From Caenimonas sp. SL110 (GTDB lineage Bacteria; Pseudomonadota; Gammaproteobacteria; Burkholderiales; Burkholderiaceae_C), in the NCBI RefSeq assembly GCF_001044395.1, contig NZ_JANU01000042.1, positions 118,775 to 182,774 of the forward strand: 64,000 bases of DNA. The letters run 5' to 3'. Shown here one piece after another: positions 38,801 through 45,480 of this stretch (positions within the stretch are counted from its first letter, which is position 1; each line of letters opens with the position of its first letter). The position numbers and the translations under genes are program-made. The notes under the pieces were generated by a model that saw only the letters and a list, made by a program, of their open reading frames with translations, did not search any database and had not been told where the DNA came from.

Positions 38801-39111
38801 TCGATGCTGACGGTAGGTTGACCCGGCTGGACCAGCAGGAGATAGGCTGGTCCGTTGGTTGCGGCGGGCAGTGGCATCTCGATCAGGAGCTCGTTCTGAA
38901 TGCTCCAGGTGCCCGTGACCAGACGTACCGAATTCGAAATCGTGCCCGGACCCTGAGTCTCGATGAAAGTCACCGCCGCAGGGGTTGTGATGTACGAACC
39001 GAAAACGAACGCGAGGGGTCCGGCATTGCTGGGGCGGGACGCATCCGGGCTCGCGGCCGTCGTCGCTTGCGGTTCCTCGCCAGGACCGTCAAATTCGTTT
39101 TCGAACTTCAT
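32896..39111 (-). CDS. Giant RTX adhesin-like protein with eleven cadherin-like repeats, probable type I secretion substrate
   Basis: A 2071-residue protein without an N-terminal signal peptide. Residues about 1-200 are a unique N-terminal part. Residues 200-1697 hold eleven degenerate repeats of roughly 105-125 residues, interrupted once by a different domain of about 150 residues (LDFDVLYESQGPG...). The C-terminal 370 residues contain two clusters of calcium-binding RTX nonapeptides (GGVGNDTIRGLGGNDTLLG; DGHDTIDGAGGDDTLAGGKG) and end in DFILV, as type I secretion substrates often do. Probable role: surface adhesion or biofilm matrix. No ABC exporter, HlyD or TolC gene is in the window. The ATG at 39111 has GGAG just upstream. 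Confidence 0.9.
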   Translation of the reverse strand: MKFENEFDGPGEEPQATTAASPDASRPSNAGPLAFVFGSYITTPAAVTFIETQGPGTISNSVRLVTGTWSIQNELLIEMPLPAATNGPAYLLLVQPGQPTVSIDISTAAPTARQFNLSVGGALGAFTLAVQDFSGVREISIRPSFGGDSFWTDLFQALHYSNTSDDPTGDALVSQVNFSFIPDGNTPTPVTVVVASANEAPTLSAFTPGAIKGIATSGVPITLQSLLAAGNEQDVDNAVTAFVVNSVVSGTLIVNGVHWYLGDGVIDATRSALWFPPVGQTGSFNPFAVVAKDASGGVSALPVAVNVKAVINPTFTAMTGPVANGPEDASIRISLADIAAASNAADADGSVTSYVITSVTSGTLYVVSEDGIYTDGLGASIDATHYGWWFPPANANGVKNAFTIVAQDNDGGRTTVPVTAQVNLTAVNDAPQVNLGLDFDVLYESQGPGQISNAVSMAVSPTITDVDSTELAKLTITLRGAISPSGTVLNQEGTGLVFRGTLIDLSSSGATGTLDVNGRQFQYQVFDRDSTRVVEISKVVGNGAIADFSYVLENLKYTNTSDNPLESPFITYLEVSATDANNATSANSSFAVQVQAVNDLPTFTTLSGPVGTAVEDQGSYISTYNLNLASNFQDLDSEFGVWVVKEVTSGTLYTRQPDGGYLPWQAEVNDWIRGSDFYWIPPANVTGTIDAFTVIARDTAGGLSSPPVQAKIVVTPVNDPPTLSQSGLEFFAKEAQQRTLTLDQVLEVADEADIDGTVVAFVVSGLSMGVMRIGTDAATAQPWVAGSNDTIDATHQAYWTPYWANAPAPGGLVYPFSVAAKDNMGGVSTSHQVKFTVEPAPVLTTMAGPVTTVKEDTLGLVTWVDLMIQGNESNEDAPVDAFVVRSVTSGTLLIRDTVDRVAAPWVAGVNDIIDVEHSAYWTPPADWNGVLDAFTVVARDTEGDVSLVPVQVEVNVTSVNDKPTLTAMSRPAASTLEDGQVEITLQNLMAQGNESDVDGDVVDFVVKAVVGGALLIGADAATALPWAIDTNDTIDADNNAYWSGAANENGTLNAFTVVARDDEGATSAAEVLVQVFAESVNDIPTVTAMLTDPIATLAPNTQYPITLDLLRTHSNAADVDGAVTGFVVQQVFSGSLLVRNDAGIYAPWSWDNQVIDAMHPGLWTSNATTLGNLSAFVIGVVDSSGAMSTTAAVSVNFFIEQPNRSPTLTAMATPVASTASAVEVEIPFSSLMTSGNEADSDGTVVSYVVTSVTSGTLWIGETRASAVAWIPSANDTITTDPNSNVNLKAFWTSDPGASGMVNAFKVVVKDDDGASSLPPVQVQVTVTLPNTIPTLTSMAAPVVSVDEDVQVFISLANLKAQGDEADVNGSVDAFVVKSVTSGTLLIRDSAGNAVAWAPGSNDTIDATHGAYWKAGPNANGVFNAFTVVAKDNSGAESVTAPVQVQVTVNSINDKPTMSAMAGPVATTAEDTAAVITLAGLQATANESDAEGPLNTFVVKTVTTGTMRIGVDEASATAWAAGTNDAVTATLNAYWTPAANASGTLNAFTVIVRDDESLVSSSVQAQVSVTPVNDAPTLTAFASAVDTALPGGQTQVTMAELAAKGNEADVDGAVSGFVVRAVSSGTLLIGTSAGVATAWSAGVNGVGANDVIDASRHAFWTPDLQSTGTVTAFTVVARDSAGAESTAAVPVSITISDPGSAASGTSGADYLSGGVGNDTIRGLGGNDTLLGLAGDDVIDGGSGTDSLNGGDGSDVYMFLASEHPAAEIFDNGLTGVDEVRFAATTTTTLLLMAGDIGVERVVIGTGGGLVANTSGVAGAGANASALGAAVSMLGNAGVNPLTGTRFNDTIDGGPGADVMTGGNGDDTFYVDNAGDKALDSSSTGGFDTVIASVSYTIAANVESLVLAGSALNGTGNASANTLAGNAGANVLSGMDGHDTIDGAGGDDTLAGGKGNDWLTGGQGADKFRFDTFPHATTNKDIVVDFVSGTDILQFKVSIFTKLGLAGVLDEAKFWSGAGVVKGHDTTDRIVYDTTTGTLYYDSDGSGIAAAIAVAVIGVDQHPLLTPADFILV
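34020..38512 (-). repeat. Tandem cadherin-like protein repeats within the adhesin gene
   Basis: Eleven units, each opening with T-L/F-T-x-M-x-x-P-V and containing GNESDxDGxVxxFVV, SGTLLI, NDTIDAxHxAYWTP and NAFTVVARDxxG, then ending VNDxP. DNA copies are clearly diverged, so the array is old rather than a recent slippage product. Confidence 0.85.
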
Positions 39112-39113
39112 GA

Positions 39114-39127
39114 GCACTCCAGAGTGC
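39114..39127. repeat. Palindrome covering the adhesin ribosome-binding site
   Basis: GCACTC-CA-GAGTGC is a 6-bp inverted repeat; on the minus strand it contains the GGAG just upstream of the adhesin ATG. In mRNA it could mask that site, though the 2-nt loop makes a DNA operator equally likely. Confidence 0.35.
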
Positions 39128-39217
39128 GCCACCACTTCAAAGGGCTGACGTCAAATCAGTCTAGAGATGCCTCGGAAAGGGCGTAACGATCCTTTGGTCT
39201 AGGCCATGCGGTCTGGG

Positions 39218-39442
39218 TCAGGGATGTGTAGTACCAAGCGACTCATCAGGTGGTGATTCTTCACGCGGCGTCACCGTCCCGCGACGCCGCTCGAGCATGC
39301 GAAGGCGCGACAACGCGGTGACGGAACCCCTGCCAGACGCCTGATCGTCCGCAACACGCGAGATGGAGCGGCGCTCGATGTCGCGGTTCGCACCCAGGCC
39401 TTGCGGCCCGCGGCGTGATTGGCTATCTCCCTTGGAACTCAT
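39218..39442 (-). CDS. Small uncertain ORF (74 aa)
   Basis: A basic, Arg/Ser-rich open frame in the 458-bp space between the adhesin and the GlsB-like gene. It has no ribosome-binding site, no signal peptide and no recognisable domain, and could be spurious. The rest of this gap holds an AGAGTG/CACTCT inverted repeat (39459-39477) and a CAACCCG/CGGGTTG hairpin (39551-39569) after the GlsB-like gene; nothing else was seen. Confidence 0.25.
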   Translation of the reverse strand: MSSKGDSQSRRGPQGLGANRDIERRSISRVADDQASGRGSVTALSRLRMLERRRGTVTPREESPPDESLGTTHP

Positions 39443-39569
39443 TTTTTATACCCGATTCAGAGTGTTGAAGTCACTCTATCGCTCGCCCTCGCTCAACCTT
39501 GTGGGGGCACAGGATCGTCATTCGTAGGCGTGCTCTGATAGAACACCCTCCAACCCGGCGCACGGGTTG

Positions 39570-39824
39570 TCAGCCGCGCCGACCGCGCACCATGGCGTAG
39601 ATGAACAGGAGCACCATCGCGCCCAGCACAGACGCGATCCAGCCCGCAGGCTCATTGGCTGTGTAGAGACCCATCGCCTGGCCGACATAACGGGCGATGA
39701 ACGCCCCCGCGATGCCCAGCAGCGTGGTCATGATGAGGCCCAGCTTGTCGTTGCCCGGCTTGAGCGCGCGCGCGATCAGCCCCACGATGAAGCCGACGAT
39801 GATGGTTCCAATGATCGAGAACAT
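39570..39824 (-). CDS. GlsB/YeaQ/YmgE-family membrane protein
   Basis: An 84-residue protein formerly annotated as transglycosylase-associated. It has three hydrophobic segments (residues about 3-20, 28-47 and 60-78) and the family motif GFIVGLIARALKPGNDK. Members are small inner-membrane proteins often induced by stress; no enzymatic role is established. TCTGGAG precedes the ATG. It is divergent from the gene at 39981. Confidence 0.92.
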   Translation of the reverse strand: MFSIIGTIIVGFIVGLIARALKPGNDKLGLIMTTLLGIAGAFIARYVGQAMGLYTANEPAGWIASVLGAMVLLFIYAMVRGRRG

Positions 39825-39980
39825 GGAAGTGAATCTCCAGAAAGTTGTGTGAAGGGTGAGGATGGCAATGTACCCACTGCATCAGGCCCTGTGACGTCAG
39901 CCGCCGCCGACAACAACCGGTAAAATTCTCCCAGCCCGAAGGCGCGCAGCGCCCTCGATGTTCTTCACCCCAGCCTCTGG

Positions 39981-40460
39981 ATGTACACCATGAATCGCTG
40001 CCAAGGGAACCGGGCCCGCCACGCCGCCGCATCATTTGCGGCGCTGGCCGGCCTTCCCATCGCCATCTCGTTGTCCCTTGCCTTGCCTGTGCCCTCCTTC
40101 GCACAGACCGACGCGCAGTCAGCCGCAGTTCCCACCATGCAGCGCTCGGTGCCACGCGACGTGGTGCTCGGCCGCATGGTCATCACGGCCCCGCCGGAAA
40201 TCCTGCTCAACGGCAAACCCGATCGCCTGTCGCCAGGTTCGCGCATCCGCAATGTGCAAAACATGATGGTGCTGTCGGGCGGCATCGTGAACCAGGACCT
40301 GCCCATCGTCTACAAGCGAGACGCGACCGGACTGGTGCATGAAGTCTGGGTGCTCACGCCCGAGGAATACAAGAAGCTGGGCGGCGTCAACACGAACGAC
40401 CCGCTGGGTGTGCAGCAGTTCTTCGAGCTGCTCGCGCTCATCTTCGGCGCGCGCCGTTAA
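39981..40460 (+). CDS. Putative secreted protein of unknown function
   Basis: The 159-residue product has a long signal peptide with cleavage likely after SFA near residue 41. The mature domain of about 115 residues contains [34 protein letters not shown] and [15 protein letters not shown] do not recognise a named domain. It is immediately upstream of miaB (10-bp gap) on the same strand. The start may be codon 1 or the Met at codon 4. TAAAAT at about 39922 could be a -10. Confidence 0.75.
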   Translation: MYTMNRCQGNRARHAAASFAALAGLPIAISLSLALPVPSFAQTDAQSAAVPTMQRSVPRDVVLGRMVITAPPEILLNGKPDRLSPGSRIRNVQNMMVLSGGIVNQDLPIVYKRDATGLVHEVWVLTPEEYKKLGGVNTNDPLGVQQFFELLALIFGARR

Positions 40461-40470
40461 GGGGACAGTC

Positions 40471-41811
40471 GTGTCAAAGAAAGTCTTTATCAAAACCTTC
40501 GGCTGCCAGATGAACGAGTACGACTCGGACAAGATGGCCGATGTGATGAACGCAGCGCAAGGCTACGAGCCGACGCAGGATATCGAACAGGCCGATCTCA
40601 TCCTCTTCAACACCTGCTCAGTTCGCGAGAAGGCGCAGGAGAAGGTCTTCAGCGACCTGGGCCGGGTCAAGCACCTCAAGGCCAAGGGCGTGCTGATCGG
40701 AGTCGGCGGTTGCGTGGCCAGCCAGGAAGGCGCAGCCATCATCGAGCGTGCGCCCTACGTCGATGTGGTGTTCGGGCCGCAGACCTTGCACCGCCTGCCG
40801 CAGCTGCTGGCGCAACGCGAACGTCTGCAGCGCCCGCAAGTGGACATCACCTTCCCCGAAATCGAGAAGTTCGACCATCTGCCCCCAGCGCGTGTCGATG
40901 GTGCAGCAGCATTCGTGAGCATCATGGAAGGCTGCTCCAAATACTGCAGCTACTGCGTGGTTCCGTACACGCGCGGCGAGGAAGTGTCTCGGCCCTTCGA
41001 GGACGTGCTCGTCGAAGTGGCCGGGCTGGCCGACCAGGGCGTGAAGGAAGTCACCCTGCTCGGACAGAACGTGAACGCCTACCGCGGCAAGATGGGTGAC
41101 ACCGCCGAGATCGCCGACTTCGCCTTGCTCATCGAATATGTCGCCGATATCCCCGGCATCGAACGCATCCGCTACACCACCAGCCATCCCAACGAATTCA
41201 CCCAGCGCCTCATCGACGTCTATGCCAAGGTGCCCAAGCTGGTGAGCCATCTTCATCTTCCGGTGCAGCACGGCAGCGACCGCATCCTCATGGCCATGAA
41301 GCGCGGCTACACCGCGATGGAATACAAAAGCACCGTGCGCAAGCTGCGCGCGATCCGCCCTGACATGGCGATGTCGAGCGACTTCATCGTGGGCTTTCCC
41401 GGTGAGACCGAAGAAGACTTCGGCAAGATGATGAAGCTCATCGACGACATCGGCTACGACAACAGCTTCAGCTTCATCTTCAGCCCGCGCCCCGGCACGC
41501 CTGCTGCCACGCTGCACGACGACACGCCGCACGCGATCAAGCTGCAACGCCTGCAACTGGTGCAGCGCACCATCGACGCGAGCATGAAACGCATCAGCGA
41601 AAGCCGCATCGGCACGGTGCAGCGCATCCTGGTCGAAGGTCCGTCGCGCAAGGACGCGACCGAGCTTGCTGGACGTACCGAGTGCAACCGGATGGTGAAC
41701 TTCAAGGGGCCTGCGCGCCTGGTCGGCCAGATGATCGATGTGCGGATCACCTCCACCGGCACGTACTCGCTGCGTGGGGAAGTCCTGATCACGGAGCATG
41801 TCGCCGCCTGA
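40471..41811 (+). CDS. miaB: tRNA-2-methylthio-N6-isopentenyladenosine37 methylthiotransferase
   Basis: MiaB is a radical-SAM enzyme with two [4Fe-4S] clusters that methylthiolates i6A37 in tRNAs. The 446-residue product has the N-terminal MTTase domain ([15 protein letters not shown]; cluster cysteines in [15 protein letters not shown] and VGGCVA), the radical-SAM motif [17 protein letters not shown] and a C-terminal TRAM domain (residues about 380-446). The start is GTG at 40471, supported by AGGGGA upstream and the conserved [14 protein letters not shown]; the longer frame extends back into the previous gene. Confidence 0.98.
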   Translation: MSKKVFIKTFGCQMNEYDSDKMADVMNAAQGYEPTQDIEQADLILFNTCSVREKAQEKVFSDLGRVKHLKAKGVLIGVGGCVASQEGAAIIERAPYVDVVFGPQTLHRLPQLLAQRERLQRPQVDITFPEIEKFDHLPPARVDGAAAFVSIMEGCSKYCSYCVVPYTRGEEVSRPFEDVLVEVAGLADQGVKEVTLLGQNVNAYRGKMGDTAEIADFALLIEYVADIPGIERIRYTTSHPNEFTQRLIDVYAKVPKLVSHLHLPVQHGSDRILMAMKRGYTAMEYKSTVRKLRAIRPDMAMSSDFIVGFPGETEEDFGKMMKLIDDIGYDNSFSFIFSPRPGTPAATLHDDTPHAIKLQRLQLVQRTIDASMKRISESRIGTVQRILVEGPSRKDATELAGRTECNRMVNFKGPARLVGQMIDVRITSTGTYSLRGEVLITEHVAA

Positions 41812-41817
41812 TTGCAC

Positions 41818-41844
41818 CTCGCCGGACGCCGGCGAGAATTCTTT
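41818..41844 (+). terminator. Probable intrinsic terminator after miaB
   Basis: CTCGCCGG (41818-41825) and CCGGCGAG (41829-41836) form an 8-bp GC-rich stem with an ACG loop, followed by AATTCTTT. It would separate miaB from the downstream effector cassette. Confidence 0.6.
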
Positions 41845-41852
41845 GAAGCGCG

Positions 41853-41890
41853 ATGGAACCGGCAGCCACGGGCTGTTACTCAGGTTCCAT
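41853..41890 (+). promoter_or_regulatory. Inverted repeat enclosing the chaperone start codon
   Basis: ATGGAACC (41853-41860) pairs with GGTTCCAT (41883-41890); inside, CAGCC and GGCTG form a second short stem. The 3' arm contains the first two bases of the ATG at 41889, so the start would be occluded in folded mRNA. Confidence 0.4.
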
Positions 41891-42353
41891 GAGCCAGGAA
41901 AACCTCGAAATCCAGTTGCAACGGCTGGCGCAGGCCAAGGGTCTGCCCGACCTGCGCCTGGACGCCGACGGCTACTGCATGGTGCGCATCGACAACCTGC
42001 TGGACCTGTCGTTCCAGTTCGAGGAAGACAGCCAGTCACTCGTGCTCAGCGTGTGCTGCGGCATGCTGCCCGCCACGCGGCGCGAACGAGTGCTCCACGC
42101 CCTGCTCGATGCCAACTTCCACTGGTCCGGTTCGGGCGGTGCGACGATTTCCACCAACTCCGCAGAAGGCACCGTCTACCTGCAACTGCGGGAACCTACT
42201 GCGCAGCTTGACGCGGATCGACTTGAAGACCTGCTGCAAGGATTGATTCTCAACGGTGAAATCTGGGTGGCTCGTCTGGCCCGGCTTTCCGCTTCTGGCA
42301 CGCAGGCCAAGACACCACCGCACTTCTCCGACCCGTTCCAGATCCGGGCCTGA
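41889..42353 (+). CDS. CesT/Tir-type type III secretion chaperone-like protein
   Basis: The 154-residue acidic protein has the alternating helix-strand layout of class I type III secretion chaperones (N-terminal helix ENLEIQLQRLAQAKGLPDL, strands YCMVRIDNLLDLSFQFE and LVLSVCCGMLP, a long helix RRERVLHALLDANFHW, a final helix RLEDLLQGLIL). Such proteins bind the N-terminus of a cognate effector. It lies 6 bp upstream of a putative effector gene, the expected arrangement. The start may be the ATG at 41889 or one twelve codons earlier. No secretion apparatus gene is in the window. Confidence 0.75.
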   Translation: MSQENLEIQLQRLAQAKGLPDLRLDADGYCMVRIDNLLDLSFQFEEDSQSLVLSVCCGMLPATRRERVLHALLDANFHWSGSGGATISTNSAEGTVYLQLREPTAQLDADRLEDLLQGLILNGEIWVARLARLSASGTQAKTPPHFSDPFQIRA

Positions 42354-42359
42354 AGACAC

Positions 42360-43460
42360 ATGCCTGTCATTCCACCGTCGACTTCCGGGCTGCGTTCAAC
42401 AGCTGATTCGGGCGCCCGCGTGGCCACAGGGGCGAGCAAGCCCATCAGGCGCAGCGGGCTTGGGCAGGCCGACGATGTGTTCGCACGCACCTGGGATACA
42501 CCGACGTCAGCAGAAGTGGATTCCCACAAGCAGAACAGCCGCACATTCGCGCAAGGCCAGCGCGAAGCCTACGACGAGAAGACCGCAGACGCCGGTTCAC
42601 GAGAACTCAAGGGCCGGCTCAAGGACGCGCGTCCCCTGGCCTCACACCATTTCGAGCGTCTGCACTCGCACGCCATGATGGGCCGAACAGAGGCGGCCGG
42701 TCGACACGCGCTGGATCGAACGTTCGAAGATTCCATCGCGTCGATGCGATTCACGCCTCAAGGCAATCCCCGGATGGCAGCGCGCAGCGTTGCGACACAT
42801 GTTGTCGACAGGCTTCTGGGATTCAACCTGGTGCCCGACACACAACTCGCCACGGCGGATGGCAAAGCGGGCATCGTCATCGACTTCGCCCCGCTTGGTC
42901 ATGCCGCTGCGCGCCAGAAGCGGGACGTTCACGATGAGGCGTTGGGCGTCGCATTGCTTCACATCTCCAGCTCGGACCCCGAAGCGTTCCAGGATGCGCT
43001 GGCGAGCGCGGATTGCAAGTTCGAAGACGGCAGGGTTGTGCAGCTTTCAGATTTCGGTGCACAGGAACTCAACCCCGATGATCCGGGCATGCGGCGGGCC
43101 CTTGCAAAGCTCGACGTGCTGGACGCACTCACGGCAAACACCGGCAGGCATCCGGGCAACTGCGTCATCGAACGCAATGACCAGGGCGCAGTCGTCCAAC
43201 TACACGCCGTCGACAACGGACACGCGTTCGGCCCCGAACCGGCCCCCCTGCCCCCACTCGTTGACACCCAGATGAAGTCGGCCATCCACGCCATCTCGCC
43301 GGACAACCTGCGGCAGGAACTCGCCGGACTGCTCACCAAAGATGAAGTGGACGCCACGGTGGTGCGGCTCGACAAATTGAAGACGCACATCGATGAGCTG
43401 GAGAAGACGGGCAACGTCATCGATCCCGCCGATTGGGATTCACCAGAGGCACGGTCGTGA
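42360..43460 (+). CDS. Putative type III effector with a kinase-like catalytic motif
   Basis: The 366-residue protein has a Ser/Thr/Pro-rich disordered N-terminus (PVIPPSTSGLRSTADSGAR), no Sec signal, and follows a chaperone-like gene, which are features of type III effectors. The C-terminal part contains D255-ALTANTGRHPGN267 followed by VDNGHAFG (Asp 285). This resembles the D-x-x-x-x-N-x-x-R-H-x-x-N ... D-N/F-G arrangement of PI3/4-kinase-like and HipA-like kinases. The His and Asn of the loop and the metal-binding Asp are therefore present. Target and activity are unknown, and the fold is inferred from this motif only. Confidence 0.6.
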   Translation: MPVIPPSTSGLRSTADSGARVATGASKPIRRSGLGQADDVFARTWDTPTSAEVDSHKQNSRTFAQGQREAYDEKTADAGSRELKGRLKDARPLASHHFERLHSHAMMGRTEAAGRHALDRTFEDSIASMRFTPQGNPRMAARSVATHVVDRLLGFNLVPDTQLATADGKAGIVIDFAPLGHAAARQKRDVHDEALGVALLHISSSDPEAFQDALASADCKFEDGRVVQLSDFGAQELNPDDPGMRRALAKLDVLDALTANTGRHPGNCVIERNDQGAVVQLHAVDNGHAFGPEPAPLPPLVDTQMKSAIHAISPDNLRQELAGLLTKDEVDATVVRLDKLKTHIDELEKTGNVIDPADWDSPEARS

Positions 43461-44026
43461 TCGACGCGCGCATCGAAGCGGCCGAACTGTTCGCCGCTGA
43501 GGGCCTGGAGTGTTCGCGAATCCCCGACACCCAGCCGCTCGTGCGCCTGGGCCCGGCGGCCTATGCAACGCGGCCGCTTCCGTGGAGCCTCTACGACTTC
43601 CAGGATTGGGTTTCCGCCTGGAGCACCGAACAACCCGCCGTGTACCGCGCATTCGGCTTCGCGGGTCACGGCTTTCTGTCCAACGCGGTCCACTACTACA
43701 GCCTGGGCAACGAATTGGCCTTCGCCATGCAACTGCGCTGGGGCAGCGTCGCAGACGATCCGGATGCGGTGCGCAGGCGCTATCACGGCCTGATGAAACT
43801 GGTGGGCACGCTGGAGCGCACAGCAGCACAACTTCGCGCCAGCGGCAAGCTGCCTGCGGGACTTCGACTGGCCGTAGCTCACAGCAGCTTTCACGGTTCG
43901 CGTTGGGCCTGGCTGGATCGGGGCAGTGAGCCCCAGTGGATCGTGACGCGCGAAGCCGCAGTCGAGGCGCTCTCGCAAACGGTCAGACTGCTGCGCGATG
44001 CGCGCGAGCCGGTGCTGGAACGCTAG
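43457..44026 (+). CDS. Hypothetical protein, third gene of the effector cassette (189 aa)
   Basis: The probable start is GTG at 43457, overlapping the effector stop (GTGA), so the two are translationally coupled. The protein is soluble, rich in aromatic residues (WSLYDFQDWVSAWSTEQPAV), with a long basic helix near YHGLMKLVGTLERTAAQLRA and a C-terminal helix ALSQTVRLLRDAREP. I do not recognise it. Position suggests an accessory to the kinase-like protein: a second chaperone, an effector or an immunity-like partner. It ends 4 bp before the convergent ffh stop. Confidence 0.7.
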   Translation: MIDARIEAAELFAAEGLECSRIPDTQPLVRLGPAAYATRPLPWSLYDFQDWVSAWSTEQPAVYRAFGFAGHGFLSNAVHYYSLGNELAFAMQLRWGSVADDPDAVRRRYHGLMKLVGTLERTAAQLRASGKLPAGLRLAVAHSSFHGSRWAWLDRGSEPQWIVTREAAVEALSQTVRLLRDAREPVLER

Positions 44027-44030
44027 AGCG

Positions 44031-45410
44031 TCAGAACGGCAGCTTGGGCATCCCGCCGCCGCCCTTGCCGCCCATCGCTCCCATGCGTTTCATCATCTTC
44101 ATCATCCCGCCGCCCTTCATCTTCTTCATCATCCCCTGCATCTGCTCGAATTCATTGAGCAGGCGGTTGACTTCCTGAACATGGACGCCGGCGCCACCGG
44201 CGATGCGGCGCTTGCGGGTTGCCTTGATGAGTTCGGGCTTGCGGCGCTCCAGCGGCGTCATGCTCTGGATGATGCCTTCCTTGCGGCGGATGTCTTTCTC
44301 GGCCTTGTTCATGTCGACCGCGCCCGCCTTGGCCTGCATCTGCGCTGGCATCTTGTCCATCAGGCTGGACAGGCCGCCCATGCTCTTCATCTGCTGGATC
44401 TGCGAGAGGAAATCATTGAGGTCGAAGTCGCCGCTCTTGACCTTGGCCGCCAGCTTTTGCGCAGCCGCCATGTCGACACCGGCGGTGACCTGTTCGACCA
44501 GCGCGACGATATCGCCCATGCCCAGGATGCGGCCCGCATGGCGCTCGGCATCGAAGACTTCGAGCCCATCGATCTTTTCGCTGACACCGGCGAACTTGAT
44601 CGGCGCGCCGGTGATCTGGCGCACGGACAGCGCCGCGCCGCCGCGTGAGTCGCCGTCCATCTTGGTCAGGATGATGCCCGTCAGCGGCAATGCCTCCTTG
44701 AATGCCTTGGCCGTGTTGACCGCGTCCTGGCCCTGCATCGCGTCGACGACAAAGAGCGTCTCGACCGGATTGAGTACCGCGTGCAGTTCCTTGATCTCGC
44801 GCATCAGCGCTTCATCGATCGCCAGGCGGCCCGCCGTATCGACCAGCAGCACATCGAAGTATTGCTTGCGCGCGTAATCGAGTGCGGCGCGCGCGATATC
44901 CACCGGCTTCTGGTCGGGTGAACTCGGGAACCACTCGGCGCCGGCTTGCGCGGTGACGGTCTTCAATTGCTCGATCGCCGCCGGACGGTACACGTCGCCC
45001 GACACGGTCAACACCTTTTTCTTGCGCTTTTCAATCAGGTGCTTGGCGAGCTTGGCCGTGGTGGTCGTCTTGCCCGCACCCTGCAGGCCCGCCATCAGGA
45101 TCACTGCCGGCGGCTGCGCCTGCAGGTTGATGTCTGCGACACCCTGTCCCATCGTCGCGGACAACTCGCGATTGACGATGCCCACCAGCGCCTGGCCGGG
45201 CGACAGGGAACCCAGCACTTCCTGCCCGAGCGCCTTGTCCTTGACGCGCGCGATGAAGTCGCGCACCACGGGCAGGGCGACGTCGGCCTCCAGCAGGGCC
45301 ATGCGCACTTCGCGCAGCATGTCCTGCACGTTCGCTTCGGTGATGCGGGCCTGGCCGCGAAGTTCCTTGGCCAGGCGTGAGAGCTTGTCAGTAAGAGCGG
45401 ACGTGGCCAT
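44031..45410 (-). CDS. ffh: Signal recognition particle protein Ffh
   Basis: The SRP GTPase binds signal sequences emerging from ribosomes and, with FtsY, targets them to the membrane. The 459-residue protein has the N-domain helical bundle, the G-domain (P-loop LQGAGKTTTTAKLA, DTAGRLA, TKMDGDSRGGAALS) and the C-terminal methionine-rich M-domain (residues about 325-459), ending in MGGKGGGGMPKLPF. Length is normal. Confidence 0.98.
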   Translation of the reverse strand: MATSALTDKLSRLAKELRGQARITEANVQDMLREVRMALLEADVALPVVRDFIARVKDKALGQEVLGSLSPGQALVGIVNRELSATMGQGVADINLQAQPPAVILMAGLQGAGKTTTTAKLAKHLIEKRKKKVLTVSGDVYRPAAIEQLKTVTAQAGAEWFPSSPDQKPVDIARAALDYARKQYFDVLLVDTAGRLAIDEALMREIKELHAVLNPVETLFVVDAMQGQDAVNTAKAFKEALPLTGIILTKMDGDSRGGAALSVRQITGAPIKFAGVSEKIDGLEVFDAERHAGRILGMGDIVALVEQVTAGVDMAAAQKLAAKVKSGDFDLNDFLSQIQQMKSMGGLSSLMDKMPAQMQAKAGAVDMNKAEKDIRRKEGIIQSMTPLERRKPELIKATRKRRIAGGAGVHVQEVNRLLNEFEQMQGMMKKMKGGGMMKMMKRMGAMGGKGGGGMPKLPF

Positions 45411-45480
45411 AGGATTGGAGTTGGGGGCGGTCGCCGCAAGAGCATGGCGATAAACTGTGGAACTTCATTCTAAAGGTCCT

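Noticed and set aside
42360..43460. HipA toxin of a HipBA toxin-antitoxin pair
   Set aside because: There is no HipB-like helix-turn-helix gene, the upstream gene is chaperone-like, and similarity is confined to the kinase catalytic loop.
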